A DNA stretch of 64,000 nucleotides, taken from Molanna angustata. Lineage: Eukaryota > Arthropoda > Insecta > Trichoptera > Molannidae. Below, in pieces: positions 11,880 through 22,720 of the stretch (position 1 is the stretch's first letter; the number at the start of each line of letters is the position of its first letter). The notes beneath the pieces were generated by a model. The model did no database searches and was not told the DNA's origin. It was given only the letters and a program-made list of their open reading frames with translations. The translations under genes and the position numbers were made by a program. The stretch covers positions 11,879,321-11,943,320 of the forward strand of contig OY754986.1 of assembly GCA_963576475.1 (NCBI GenBank), read 5' to 3'.

Positions 11880-12060
11880 AGCATATTGTTTATCGTGTCA
11901 AGACTGTTCGACAAAGGAATATCTCAGAGTTGTCAGATTCATTCATCAGAATCTTATGCAAGCGAACGAAGGAAAACCACCTTATATTTTGACCTTTCAT
12001 ATTCAGCCTAAGGGAGGCTTAATTACAATCTTGAGGATTGACTCAAAATGCGACCAATAG
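11880..12060 (+). pseudogene. Possible transposon remnant shared with 31,440-31,610
   Basis: ACCTTTCATATTCAGCCTAA (11993) and the following GAGGATTGACT...ATGCGACC segment reappear inverted at 31440-31608. Upstream, a frame reading VYRVKTVRQ and ISELSDSFIR hints at a transposase tail but is too short to assign. Treated as an unclassified repeat pair. Confidence 0.35.
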
Positions 12061-12185
12061 ATAAATTATTATATCTCAAATTTCTGCGAGGGAAATCTAC
12101 ACAACGTATTAAGTATAGTTTAAATAAAATAAGACATGACTTTGTTGATAAAATAAATAAATAGTATTTGCATGAAAAATTGATT

Positions 12186-12290
12186 TCAATATTTTTTCCC
12201 TCTGCTGGGGATCCAACCGACGCCCTCACAGAGGCCAAACAACCATTCCCGTGGCTTACTATCTGTGCCACGAGAGTAGTATTTTTTTAT
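12186..12290 (-). mobile_element. tRNA-like SINE fragment
   Basis: On the minus strand the sequence starts CTCGTGGCACAGATAGTAAGC and has a B-box-like GGTTGGATCCCC about 60 bp on, followed by an A-rich body. The spacing fits a tRNA-derived SINE head. Only one copy was noticed. Confidence 0.4.
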
Positions 12291-12465
12291 TAGCGGTTTT
12301 GTTTTAATTTTTAGCATACTATCAGTTAAATTGAAAAATAACTTGTAAATCTAAATGATGGGTTAATTTCTCTTGTTTTTTTTTGTAGAAAATAAAATTA
12401 CTTAACATAAAAAATAACACCTATAATATTATAAATATAACACAAATTTTCGCTTTACAAAAAAT

Positions 12466-12735
12466 ACATCACCCCTTTTCCAAAAAAACGTGGGTAATAA
12501 CACCGCTTTTAGCGTTTCTACAAAAATAACACCCCTTATCCAAAAAAATAACGCGAATAATAACACCACTTTAGCGTTTCTACAAAATTAATACCCCTAT
12601 TTCAAAAAATAACGCAAATAATAACACTGCTTTTCGCGTTTCTATAAAAATAGCTTTCCTTTTCTAAAAAAAATAACGCGATTAACAACATCGATAATCT
12701 ACAGTTACAACATCCCTTTTCCAAATAAAACGATG
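12466..12735. repeat. Degenerate tandem repeat, unit about 65 bp
   Basis: Four to five units, each with CACCCCTTTTCCAAAAAA, AACGCGAATAATAACACC and TTTAGCGTTTCTACAAAA in that order. Units differ by substitutions and small indels, so the array is not recent. Confidence 0.75.
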
Positions 12736-12789
12736 AAATTCAATGTATCGTATCATTCAATGTATGACCTTCTGCACGTTACGTTTGCC

Positions 12790-13118
12790 CATAGATTTTT
12801 ATTATAATTTACTAGATGTAGTACTCCGTGCAAAAGTGAATCATGGAATATCGCGCGTTTGACGTTTTGGTTGGCAACATATTTCAGTTTTCCTTACATT
12901 TCAACACATCCTAGATAACTGTTCTTTAAACCTTAATAATTAAAATGTTTCTAGACAAATAAATCCGAAAACAATTCACATTAGTCGTTATTCTCTATAG
13001 AAAAACGATGTGGTCTGGAACCAAAACGTCAAAAATCCCCCGGAAAAATGACTCACTATGATTCATGCAAAATTTGCTAACTTCGACATCTAGTATAGTA
13101 TTATAATAAAAATCTATG
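12790..13118. mobile_element. hAT-type MITE with 8-bp target duplication
   Basis: Inverted ends CATAGATTTTTATTATAAT and complement, extended by a related CTAGATGT. The flanks carry the direct repeat CGTTTGCC at 12782-12789 and 13119-13126. An 8-bp duplication and a C/G-ended terminal repeat fit the hAT superfamily. The interior holds a second inverted pair built around GACGTTTTGG/CCAAAACGTC and has no ORF. Confidence 0.8.
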
Positions 13119-14245
13119 CGTTTGCCTGGTAAATGGAACTTATTCCGTTCATAGCAGGTAGGTACGTTATTTTACTTTTTAATCGGCCAATATTTTGGTC
13201 GGGCTCTTAATAATAGGCCAAATATGTAGTAAATTTTGAAAATCTGTTCCCCAGAACCGTCCAAAAGACGTCTTTGAAAAATCTTTATTCAATTGAGTGA
13301 GTTTTTTTGTAATTTGAAATCATACTTCTCTTGTAAAATAAGTTTTTATAAAACCTTTTCCAATTGTTTATTGTTAATAACTTTAAAACATAAGGCCTGC
13401 AGATTTGTTCTTTGAACTCAAGAAAATCTGAAAACTAATTGAGTAAGTTTTTTACTTTTTTACAAATACTTTTCTTGCCATTAAAAAAACCTCTAAATTT
13501 GACTTTTTGATTCATGAAAATATTGTATGTCATAGATTTGGTGATATAAAGAAAATTATTCGTATTCGTGTTTCATATACATTAAAAGGTAATAAGTCTA
13601 CATATTTGTGTATATCCCGTAAGCCCAAGCTCATAGACTTTAACAAGAGCCTTAATCACAATGGATCTGACATACAAACTAGCAAGCATTCCAACCTATC
13701 GGCTGACTAAAGGGTCTGTAGTGTGGATTAGCCTTATTTTATGCGCCCCTGCTACCTATTTATTAAATCACGAAGTATCTTGCATTTTTCAATTGAAAAA
13801 AAAACACATTTCTGACACAATATTCATAAATGAAGAGGATCAGTAATAGTCAAATGTATCGATTTTCGCCATTTAAAAATATTTATAAAACACGCGATGT
13901 CTCTGAGCCGAATCAATTTATTTTAAACATCACCGGAAAATCACGTCAAAAACAGATCTCCACCGGATTTTGAGTTTCTCGAAAATGTATCTTTAGCAGA
14001 TCAAATTAATTTGGATCCATCTCTTAATGTATATAGACAGAGCTGTACATGTATCTTACTTGTCTTGAACAACAATCTTTTGAAGAAAGAATATCGAATT
14101 ACTCATACATACAATTAAAGGACTCTGAATATTGATTTAGCTTGCCGCGCTTCATAAAACATTTCTCGCAATTTTGACAACCATCACTGAAAGTACCTAT
14201 AAATAAAAAATACTTGTTGAATTTGATTGTAAATAAAATGATGGC
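13119..14245. other. Unassigned AT-rich region
   Basis: Short open frames at 13507-13710 and 13661-13846 overlap but have no recognisable domain or promoter context. I see no gene here. Confidence 0.4.
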
Positions 14246-14402
14246 ATTGTGGTAGGCTGTTTGGCTCCTCTGTCATCGTTTTGAGTTCAATTCCCAGCAT
14301 CGAATTGATTTAAAATTATTCCATATGGCAAACGATGCTTCTCTGGGCCGGTTTGTTGTAAGATTTACTTTTTCGTAATAAACTCGCCGCTTTTATAGAA
14401 AG
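14246..14402 (+). mobile_element. tRNA-like SINE
   Basis: An A-box-like GTGGTAGGCTGTTTGG is followed by a B-box GAGTTCAATTCCC about 40 bp on, then a body with CTCTGGGCCGG and CGTAATAAACTCGCC. It differs from SINE-A and SINE-B. Confidence 0.5.
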
Positions 14403-14654
14403 TGTTAATAAAAAAAATATATGCATAAAATCAATAATATTATCCACTATTCCTTAGAAGTGGAGAGTAAAAACATGATTTTGATTTGGTATATACTTCA
14501 ATATTAAATTTTATTTTACCTATGTACATACGCATTGTTGTTAAGTGAAATTCAATATTAAATGTATTTCGTGAAGTTCATATCTTCGTTTCCTTAAGAG
14601 GCTAAATAGAACCTTTTGAAATTATTTACCACAGTACCCTAAAAAGATATTTAA

Positions 14655-14833
14655 TCCAACTGTCGATTCGTTCAAGAGAATTTAATTATCTCAGTGAATC
14701 GACAGTATTAAGCCAAGATGCGTATATGAAGGAACATTTTGTATAGTGTAGTGGACTTTATGCATGCCTAAAACATCAACTAAGAGGCTTCGTAGCATAT
14801 ATTATGTTCTATATATATGGATGAATTCAGCCA
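14655..14833 (+). mobile_element. Hel1 copy 4, 5' fragment
   Basis: Starts TCCAACTGTCGATTCG with the 5' hairpin in a variant form (GATTCGTTC...GTGAATC). It matches copy 7 more closely than copies 1-3. It stops before the TG tract, where SINE-B begins. Confidence 0.65.
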
Positions 14834-15000
14834 AATGCACCTAATAACAAGTTGCCACATTCTGGAGACTTACGATATTAATCGTCTCACAGATCCAGAC
14901 TGAAAACACAATTAAAAACTGTGTCTCCACCGGGAATCGAACCCGGGACCCTTGGATCAGCAGTCAGATACCCAACCAACTGAGCCACGAAGGTCGACAA
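14834..15000 (-). mobile_element. SINE-B copy 1 (tRNA-derived)
   Basis: On the minus strand: GTCGACCTTCGTGGCTCAGT (A-box region) followed by GGGTTCGATTCCCGGTGG (B-box) about 45 bp on, then a body ending in AACTTGTTATT. The tRNA head is very well preserved, but the anticodon-arm spacing and the long body mark it as a SINE and not a gene. Other copies are at 24487, 27345, 44590 and 49783. Confidence 0.8.
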
Positions 15001-15215
15001 ATTTATAACGTTTATTTTTTTTTAATGAATATGTCCTTGTTTAACAAGTACATATACAGGGGTCGGCGTTCGAAGTGTTACCAACTTCACACTGCTGTAG
15101 CAAGCAAACGGCTTATGAAATCGCCCTCATTCTTTGACAAACGTTAGTCTGTTATGTTGTTTACAAGCCTACAAAAGCATATTGTCTTAAATCGCAGATA
15201 ATAAAAGTTATCGAA

Positions 15216-17150
15216 ATGGAATTCAAACGCAACAGTGTTATTGCTTTGTATTTGGCTGGAAGATCGCAACCAGCCATTGTTAATGAGCTACGACATTTAC
15301 ATGTGAACAAAATATTTGTGTATCGGACAATTAGACATTACAATGATATTGGTAGCGTCAAAAAACGCTATGGAGGTGGACATCCAAAAACAGAAACATC
15401 GCCAGAAATGGTTCGAAAGGTGAAGGCCAGAATTCAACGTAATCCACGACAAAAAGCAGTTCAATTGGCGAAAAATCTCAATGTGTCTGCTCGAAGTATA
15501 GGGCGCATATTAAAAAATGAAGTTAGATTGAAGTCCTACAAAATACTAAAAGTGCAAGATTTAATACCTGCACGTAAGGCAATTGGCCTAGCAAGAGCAA
15601 ATGTGTTAAAACACTTGCACGTTGGTGGCAAGCGCCTGCATCAGTGATGGTTTGAGCCGCGGTAACTGCCACAGGACGCTCTCCACTCGTTTTCATTGAA
15701 CAGGGCGTAAAGGTAAATCAACAAATCTATCGGGAAAAGATTTTAAACAACGCTTTGTTACCTTGGACACGTAAAAAGTTCGGTAGAAACCATTGGAAGT
15801 TTCAACAAGACTCAGCATCATCCCATAAAGCCCGTGAAATCCTAAGTTTTTTACAAGAAAAAAATCTCAGCTTTATTTCTTCACAACAATGGTCCCCATA
15901 TAACCCGGGCGTGAACCCAATGGATTTTTCCATATGGTCCATTCTGCAGGCCAAAGTATTCCAACTGTCGATTTGTTCAGGAGAACTTTGTTCTCTTAAC
16001 ATATCGACAATGTATCAAGCCAGAAAACGCGAGAATTGTATGGAGAGGTCTATCTTTTTCACGGCTTTTCCAACTTTGAAGTCAAAAAACACCAACTTAG
16101 AGGCTTCGCAGCATATATGTTCCATACACGGATTTACTCAGAATTCGGAGTAGAACATTTCGTGTGTCTGTGTGTGTGTGTGTGTGTGTCTGTGTGTCTG
16201 TGTGTGTGTCCCCCCCCCCCTTATAACTTTTGATCCGCTCAATGTACAGAGCCTAAAATTTCAGAATATATAAACAGTTACAGGCCTACAAAACTTTTAT
16301 ACTCTGAATTTTGAATTTTTGTTTCAATCAGGGGTTATCAACTTTTGAATTTTTATTTTATTTTTACATATATCTCAGAAACCATAAACGCTAGAACGCT
16401 GAAAATTGGTACAAACATAGACAAATACAAAATCTCAAATTAGTTTTTTCAAAAAAATTCCAGGGTTTCTCAAACATTTTTTATTAAGAAAAATATTTTT
16501 TTTATGATAAATTTATGAGTTTAACTGCCTATATTTCCAAAACTTTTACAATTATCGAAAAAAGCCGAAACACCCCAACTAGATAATTTAATTTTCTATA
16601 AAAAATATTAACATTGTAGTAGAAGATCTCAATTTTTTTTAACAATTTTTTTAAAAATTGAATTTAGTGACGACATCGCTTCATACATTTTGTATGGTAG
16701 TCACCTATACACAATATCAAAGAAGACTTAATAGTTTGATACTTCATCTCTAAACATACAATATACATAAACCATCATGCTGTTTTCATATTCCGGGTAG
16801 GAAAAAAAGACTGACCTCCATACTATCCTATCTTGACTACCTAGGTACATGTGTTGTATAGAAAACTAAATATCATAAAATAATAAATAATTTGTATTTA
16901 TGGGTTTATAGTTTGGTACATATTCTTCAACTATACATACTATCGCTATCGACAGTTGGATCTCATGTGTTACATGCAACTAGTAACTAAAAAATATGAG
17001 ACTGTCGACGCCTTAAAGATTGTTCTACATCGAGAGTGGTACAAAATACCACCAGATCACATTCGTGCAGCGTGTGAAGCCTTCTCGGACAGACTCGATA
17101 CTATTATCCGAAGTAAGGGTGGCTGCGCCGAACAAAAACATAGTTTTTGA
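15216..17150 (+). pseudogene. Mariner transposase pseudogene
   Basis: 15216-15647 encodes the N-terminal DNA-binding half (MEFKRNSVIALYLAGRSQ...), with paired helix-turn-helix segments, ending near HLHVGGKR. The next part, which should hold the first catalytic Asp, is deleted. Coding then resumes near 15645 (ASVMV) with a TGA where the family has Trp. It stays open from 15660 to 15958 with the second and third Asp. A Hel1 element interrupts it at 15960-16983. The C-terminus resumes at 16984 (KKYETVDALKI...) and ends at 17150. The protein is therefore dead through deletion, a stop and an insertion. Confidence 0.85.
15960..16983 (+). mobile_element. Hel1 copy 5, inside the mariner transposase
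   Basis: TCCAACTG...CAACTAG, 1,024 bp, with TG tract 16161-16209. The left flank ends GTAT and the right flank starts TAACT. Joined, the codons read V-L-T-K-K in the transposase frame. That gives an empty site with no lost or duplicated base, apart from the uncertainty over which T belongs to the element. This is strong evidence for the termini and against a target-duplicating mechanism. Confidence 0.85.
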
Positions 17151-17390
17151 TAAATTTGAAATGTTTTTACGGTATACTGAAGTTTTCTAATAAGAAAAGT
17201 AAAAATTGACAAATTCACAGCATTTTTAATTGGTAACACTTCGAGTGCCGACCCCTGTATATACGTCTTCCTACGTTCCCTAAAATAAGCATAAATGCTT
17301 GTGCTATAGGTGAACAGAATCAGTCGAGGCAGGATTCGAACTCACGACCACTGGATAACTAACCGCTCTGCCATCGACTCATCTAATTGA

Positions 17391-18104
17391 AATCTATAAC
17401 GCCTTAAGACAAATCTTTAATGTTTTATCTCGATAAGTAGGTGATTTTGTCAAGTACCTACCTCCACAGTGCCATTTCGATCTTTGACATTTGAATATCT
17501 AAACAATGCGACACCCTTTTGAGTCGCGATCTTTTGGCCCTTACCGCTTCCCCCGCCCTATCCCTAGAGGGAGCCTGTTCCGGGATGAACGGGTCCATAA
17601 TTTACATCAAAGACATTGCTAATCGATCAGATTAAGGAACACGAGTTTAAACTAATCGAATGAATATATTTTACTTCTTTCTCATCCCATCTTACAACTT
17701 CCACCTTTCTGGGGAATTCAGAGAGTCGTTTCATTGTTTCATTTTTGATCGTAGGCGGTAGAGGAGCATTAAAAATTTAAGAGGTATTGTCAGGGACGTA
17801 TCTATAGTTCGTAGCGCCCGGTGCACTATAGTTCGAATTTTTCATTTGTTTTCGAAAATACTGTTAATTTTTTTATAAAAATTTCAATAGTATTTTTTTT
17901 ACATTTTTCTAACAATTGATTTGAATCGGAACCTTTAAAATATACTTTTTTTGTGAATAAATAAACGTTGCCAATTTGGATGAGATTTAACCACTTGATA
18001 TTTTACAAAAAAATAGGCAATCGCTCAGCCGTAGATCCGGGTAGACCCACAGTGCAGCTAGTTTTCACAAATGCCTCGGACGTTTACGTAAGAATTCATA
18101 TATG
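17391..18104. other. Unassigned stretch
   Basis: No gene seen. 17520-17620 is GC-richer (CCGCTTCCCCCGCCC) without an ORF. A word GGGACGTATCTATAGTTCGTAGC near 17792 is reminiscent of dispersed repeats but has no partner in this window. Confidence 0.35.
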
Positions 18105-18395
18105 CATATCATTACGGCATGTCCCACATTGTTGGGTAACCAGCGACAGGTGTGCATAAAAGGAAGCACGACGCTTGCGTATATGCACACACACACACAC
18201 GAGTCTCGTCTCACCTAAAAAGACAAAATTCAAAATGAGTGGTGAACCTTATCGCTGAATTTTGTGAGATGTTATTGTTGCCTGTTGTATTTTTGATTAC
18301 CCGGCTCTAACGGGACACCCGAAAATCATGATAATAGAAAATGATGATAATAGAAAAGAGCGGAAGCACTATTCTATGCCGGTGCCCTACGCCCG
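18105..18395 (+). repeat. Rep-F copy 1
   Basis: Shares long blocks with copies at 22005-22283 (inverted), 37775-38012 and 58022-58255. The blocks include GTAACCAGCGACAGGTGTGC, GAGTCTCGTCTCACC, a TTCAGAATGGGCGGTGAACC-like word, and TGTTGTATTTTCGATTACCCGG. No terminal repeats or ORF were recognised. It could be a SINE or a MITE; termini are uncertain. Confidence 0.55.
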
Positions 18396-18404
18396 AGAAT
18401 ATTG

Positions 18405-18520
18405 TATTAATGCTTTTTTTTATGTTTTATTTTGTTTTGATGCTTTTTTGTGTTTTGATGCTTTTTTTTGTTTTAATGATTTTCGTATTGATGCTTTTTT
18501 TTAATTTGATGTTGATTTTA
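18405..18520. repeat. T-rich degenerate repeat (TTTTGATGCTTTTTT)
   Basis: About six units of TTTTGTTTTGATGCTTTT. The long hydrophobic open frame across it (18341-18673) is a by-product of low complexity. Confidence 0.7.
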
Positions 18521-18769
18521 TATATTTTGTATGCTTTATGTTTTTATGTTATTGAGTCGTTCTATATGTACCTACCCACTTTCTCAGCACAAGCATTTTA
18601 TGCTTTTTGGGAAAGGGGAAAAAACCTGTGTACAAATTCAAATAATTGTTGTGTGTTTTGTTTTATTGAATAAATAAATTAAAAAAAAAAGAAATAAATA
18701 ATAATAATACATCTAAATACTCAAAGACAATAAAGTATTTATTTTGAGAATGTATTGCGTAATTATTTC

Positions 18770-18893
18770 ATAGTATTACCTCAGAACAGGCTTCGCCTAA
18801 TGAGTTTAAAAATTCCATTGTTATATTATATAAGTTAAGTTATACTGTATCAATTTGATGTTTAATATAAATAAATGAATTAAAAAAAATACA
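18770..18893 (+). mobile_element. LINE 3' tail, plus strand
   Basis: CCTCAGAACAGGCTTCGCC followed by an AT-rich segment and TATAAATAAATGAATT. The same CAGAACAG...CT(A)ATGAG module occurs, inverted, at 23283-23350 and in another form at 23400-23510. It matches the style of insect CR1/Jockey-type 3' ends. Confidence 0.5.
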
Positions 18894-19164
18894 AGCTATT
18901 AAGGCGAATCAGGCATCATTATTGTAAATTGGTTACATATGTATATTAGATGAAAAATTCTAGTAAATTGAATGTTTCCTTAGAATTTTATTCATTCTTA
19001 ATAAAAACAAAAATAGTATTCATTAAAATGACCCTTGATATTAATAATTATTAAGTTAAAATTGTATTTAATTAGTGCCGTCTGATTAATTAATTAACTC
19101 GATTTGTTTGTTTCTTCCCGGAGGACATTTCTTTGAATTGAATAAACTTAACTATACTCTTAAT

Positions 19165-19463
19165 GCGTCTTATTCTTCTCTAGCCCTCTTCCCTCTACTG
19201 CTCTATGTTATGTAAGCCTCTTCTATACACTTCCATTCATCTCTGTTCTGTCACCTCCGCATCCAGGTTTTACAACATGGCCACTTGGACAATGTCGTCA
19301 GACCATGTTTTAGGGGGTCTTCTAAAACTGTTATCATTTGTCCAATGTCTCCACCGTAATATTCTGGGTGCCCATCCAGTATCCCCTTGTCTGGCCAAAT
19401 ATCCAGCCTATCGGCACTTAATCCAGCAACACGATCTATTACATCGGCAACCTTAGTACGGTG
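19165..19463 (-). pseudogene. RTE-type LINE C-terminal remnant
   Basis: On the minus strand one frame reads ILRWRHWTNDN, then RRPPKTWSDDIVQVAM, the basic GRP(x)KRW(x)DDI tail typical of insect RTE reverse transcriptases. Stops and frameshifts occur on either side. Confidence 0.6.
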
Positions 19464-19496
19464 CTTATTTATAATTTCGTATTTTTACTCAGTGTA

Positions 19497-19660
19497 GACA
19501 GCGAAAGAAATGAGGACATAAGGAAAGAATGTAATATGAAGAGAGATGTCATTAATAGAATGAAAGTGAACACATTAAGATGGTTTGACCACATTGGGAG
19601 AATGAATGAGGAACGCCCGACAAAGAAAATATACAGTGCGGACAGAAATGGAATTATTAT
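19497..19660 (+). pseudogene. RTE-type LINE fragment
   Basis: Reads NRMKVNTLRWFDHIGRMNEE and then ADRNGI, the same family as the minus-strand fragment at 42701-42975 (MNEER, KADRNGIRGRGRPRKGW). It breaks off in an ATT repeat at 19650. Confidence 0.65.
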
Positions 19661-20124
19661 TATTATATCTAAGTCTCTATCCTCACTTTGGTTACTATGA
19701 ACCCTGAGTCATGGTGGCTTTGGAAAATAACAAATATCAAAGCTGTAGAAAACTGCTGTTGAAACAGGTCAATTTATGTATACTATGACGTCAGCAGTCA
19801 CGGGCTTTTGACAGAATTAATTGAAATATACGGACGAATAAGCTTTTTAAAATCTTCGCGTAATTTAACATATTATATAATATTTGTCAGCATCGCTAGA
19901 TGAGAAGAACAATTGAAAGCTTTTGTTGTATAGGTACCTGTAGAGTCCATTGTAAGATTGGAAGGAGATTTAAAATGATAAAATCTTGAAATATATAAAA
20001 AAGATTAATTTCCTGTAAAATATAGTGGGAGTAATAACGATGACAATATAATAATGTAGAAAATATTAAGGCCACTGCGTAATTATTTGATAAAGATCCT
20101 GTTGATTTTTATATTATTGTATAT

Positions 20125-20470
20125 GCATGCTACCGTTCATGACGTATCCTGTGGAAACGCGAGCAGACACTGGACGAACCAAGGGGCTCCTAAGGACTAC
20201 GGAAATGAATGTCCTAAGGTACAATCACTGGAAATCTCCTGAGATCGTCTTCGCAATGTTCGAATAAGAAAAGTAAGTGGAATAGAGGATATTGTTCGGT
20301 GGAGTAGATCCAGAAGAAGACATTGGAAGAACCACGTAGCCAGAATGGACAGTGATAGACTTGCGTATATAGCAGCAAATGAAATCCCTACTGGTCGCCG
20401 TCTACCAGGAAGACAACCCAAGAGATGGAAGTATAGTTGGGCTTCGTCATCTCAAGACGTATATTTTTTG
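20125..20470 (+). pseudogene. RTE-type reverse transcriptase fragment
   Basis: Frames in succession read PFMTYPVETRADTG, LRTTEMNVLR, LRNVRIRKVSGIEDIV, and WKNHVARMD followed by GRRLPGRQPKRW. The order (thumb region to C-terminal basic tail) is as in RTE-clade LINEs. At least two frame changes are needed. Confidence 0.6.
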
Positions 20471-20499
20471 AATAACAGGCCAACAGGTCTACTAAATGA

Positions 20500-20705
20500 A
20501 AAAGTTTTTTTTTAATTAATTTTTGTATGGCTCCGAATGTTGGACTTTACATAGACAATGGGAAATCACAGAGATGCGTATGCTAAGATGGTCAGCGAGA
20601 GTGTCTCTAGAAGACAAAATAAAAAGTTCATACATTCGCGGGAGATTAGGAGTGACAGGCAATAACAATAAATTACTAGAAAGACAATATTGAGATGGTA
20701 TAGTC
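20500..20705 (+). pseudogene. RTE-type fragment interrupted by a hAT element
   Basis: Reads YGSECWTLHRQ, MRMLRWSARVSLEDKI and YIRGRLGVTG, an RTE-like order distinct from the preceding fragment. The match is cut at 20705 by the hAT element. Confidence 0.6.
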
Positions 20706-21221
20706 CAGTCCAAATGCGGCCCTTCGGGGTAGTCAATCCGGCCCGCGACATGGTTTCGAATAACCCCTAAAATTACACCTAGAATTGAAGCAACTATTTC
20801 TCAACGTTTCTAAAATTGAGTCTATCAAGGCCCTGTCAAAATCAAGTTTCCCCAACCCGAAATCTCACGCTTAGAAGATAATAGCGATATGTGCATCTTC
20901 CTACATCTGTCAACAGGTGTTTTATACTACTCTGAAGCTTCATTTAGCTTTACTTCTACGAATCAGCTCATCCCAGCAATTTTTAGAAGCTCGGTCACAG
21001 TTTCATCTGTCACATGAGCCATACTCTTCTAAAAAATAATCAATTTTTGTATTTTTTTTTCTTATAATATAAGTATAATCCATATAATATAAGCTGAGTG
21101 TGATGTAAAAATCAAAAATAAACTTTACCACTTATAGAAATCAGCCTCGATTTTTTTTCGGCCCGCCTAGATACTTTTTTATTTTATCTGGCCCTCCCCT
21201 TAAAAAGTTTGCTCATCACTG
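20706..21221 (-). mobile_element. hAT transposon remnant with 8-bp duplication
   Basis: Ends are CAGT...ACTG. GTATAGTC is repeated exactly at 20698-20705 and 21222-21229. On the minus strand the interior reads HVTDETVTELLKIAG, close to the C-terminal motif of Charlie/GTF2IRD2-type hAT transposases. The inverted ends are imperfect beyond the first bases. Most of the transposase is deleted. Confidence 0.7.
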
Positions 21222-21235
21222 GTATAGTCCTCAAG

Positions 21236-21400
21236 GCTTGAGCGGCTAGCGCGCTGGGCTACTAATCCTGTGACCGCGAGTTCGAATCCTGCCTCGACCG
21301 ATTTCGTTCATAAGCACAAGCATTTATTTGCTTATTTTAGGGAACGTAGTAAGATGTATATGTACCTACTTGTTTAACAAGGACATATTCATTTAAAAAA
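21236..21400 (+). mobile_element. SINE-A copy, plus strand
   Basis: AGCGGCTAGCGCGCTGGG (A-box region) and GCGAGTTCGAATCCTGCC (B-box), then GATTTCGTTCA, AAGCACAAGCATTTAT, and an A-rich 3' end. It sits immediately after the hAT duplication. Confidence 0.8.
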
Positions 21401-21637
21401 AACATTGTGAACCAGGCTATTACCGTAGTATATGATTTGGGCATTTGTAAATCATTCGCGATTAACGTCTGCAAAAGCAATAAATTTACAAGGATTATGA
21501 CGTTGAAGCGAAAAGTTAGGAATCAAATAATGGCCATATGTATATAAATTAAATATTGTGTGTGTGGAATGAAATTAGTCATGATAAAAATATAAACTTT
21601 CATATAAAAAACCGACTTCAAAATTAATGTATTTTTA

Positions 21638-21725
21638 ATGTATTAAGACAGAAAAAATGTGGCGTTCGGTTCTCTCTGCCTACCCCATGAGAGACATGGC
21701 GTCATGGTATGTATGTATGTATGAT
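21638..21725 (+). mobile_element. RTE LINE 3' terminus with GTAT tail
   Basis: Encodes KMWRSVLSAYPMRDMA and ends in a (GTAT)n tail. The same ending occurs inverted at 42701 (with a CATA-type tail), and shorter at 39655 and 50585. Confidence 0.7.
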
Positions 21726-22004
21726 AAAATATATCTGCTCCTGGATTTATGCAAACTGTGTTACATAAATAATTCATTTGTATTGAACAACTAAATTTAG
21801 CCATAACAGAATTGGTTTAATTACGCTTGTAAAGCAGCAATCACTCTTTACAATTAGGGGAGAACTGTCGATTATAATCTTCCTAAAAAACACGATTTTC
21901 TCGTCAATAATAGAAATGTTTTAATGATGGAAATGATTTTGAAATATATATTTATTTTAATATCAATCACTATTAAATAATATAAAGATATATTAGCTGT
22001 GAGG

Positions 22005-22283
22005 CACCGGCTTAGAATAGTGCTTCCATTCTTTTAAATCATTGTTTTCGAGTGTCCCATAAGAGCCGGGTAATCGAAAATACAACAGGCAACAATAACA
22101 GCTCACATAGTTCAGCAATGAGGTTCACCACCCATTCTGAATGTAGTGCCTTTTTGTTGAAACGAGACTGGTGTGTGGGTATACATAGATGTGTTGTTCT
22201 CCCTTTTATAAGGCAATGCACACCCGCACACCTTTCGCTGGTTACCTCACATTGTGGGATATGCCGTGATGGTATGGTATGAA
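22005..22283 (-). repeat. Rep-F copy 2
   Basis: Inverted relative to copy 1 and matching it over most of its length, including GCCGGGTAATCGAAAATACA and GAGGTTCACC. The open frames on both strands across it do not resemble any protein. Confidence 0.55.
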
Positions 22284-22587
22284 GATATATTATTGCATAT
22301 AAGATATATTTTTGTTTTTGTAAATGGTTCCAAAAGGATTATTTTATACACACGTGTATTCAACGATCCCTGGGGATTATTTTACGCTTAAATATATCGA
22401 TAAAATAATGTGATATATTTATTTATTTGTTTAAAAATTATACCATAAGTATATTTAAATAATTTTATTTAATAAAAGTTATACAATGACGCTTTTGAAA
22501 AATATTAATATCAATTGAAACTCTTTGAATTAACAATCTGTATATGTATTAAATAAATAATACACATTCAAAAGGAAGAAACCATTT

Positions 22588-22720
22588 AAAAACGAGTGGG
22601 TTGTGGCTAACGCTCAACTCCTCACTATCAAGTCTCTCTACAAAGTATTCAAATTTTGTATGGAAAATATTCAGAATATTCATTAAGTGAGTTTATAAAA
22701 TAATTTTTGAAGAATTATCA
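22588..22720 (-). mobile_element. Hel2 3'-end fragment
   Basis: AAAACGAGTGGGTTGTGGC...CTCCTCACTATC and about 100 bp of adjoining body. The rest of the element is missing. Confidence 0.55.

Larger units (their letters stand above)
15055..17259 (+). mobile_element. DD37D mariner (maT-like), carrying a Hel1 insertion
   Basis: Terminal inverted repeats of about 30 bp start TACAGGGGTCGGCGTTCGAA and end in the complement. TA duplications are at 15053-15054 and 17260-17261. Removing the Hel1 leaves about 1.18 kb, a normal mariner size. The second and third catalytic aspartates (KFQQDSA and NPMDFSIW) are 37 residues apart, the signature of the DD37D group known from silkworm and related insects. Confidence 0.88.
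15012..17390 (-). mobile_element. SINE-A copy, split by a mariner
   Basis: The tail part (15012-15054, AATGAATATGTCC...) and the head part (17260-17390, with CAGGATTCGAACTC) are the two halves of one minus-strand SINE-A. Comparison with the intact copy at 39456-39646 shows the break at a TA inside ACAAGTACATATAC. Confidence 0.85.

Noticed and set aside
14930..15000. tRNA-like sequence with a good B-box, possible tRNA gene
   Set aside because: It is followed by a fixed body and recurs in five places, so it is the head of SINE-B. The same holds for the tRNA-like heads of SINE-A.
18341..18673. 110-residue hydrophobic protein resembling a membrane protein
   Set aside because: Produced by a TTTTGATGC low-complexity repeat.
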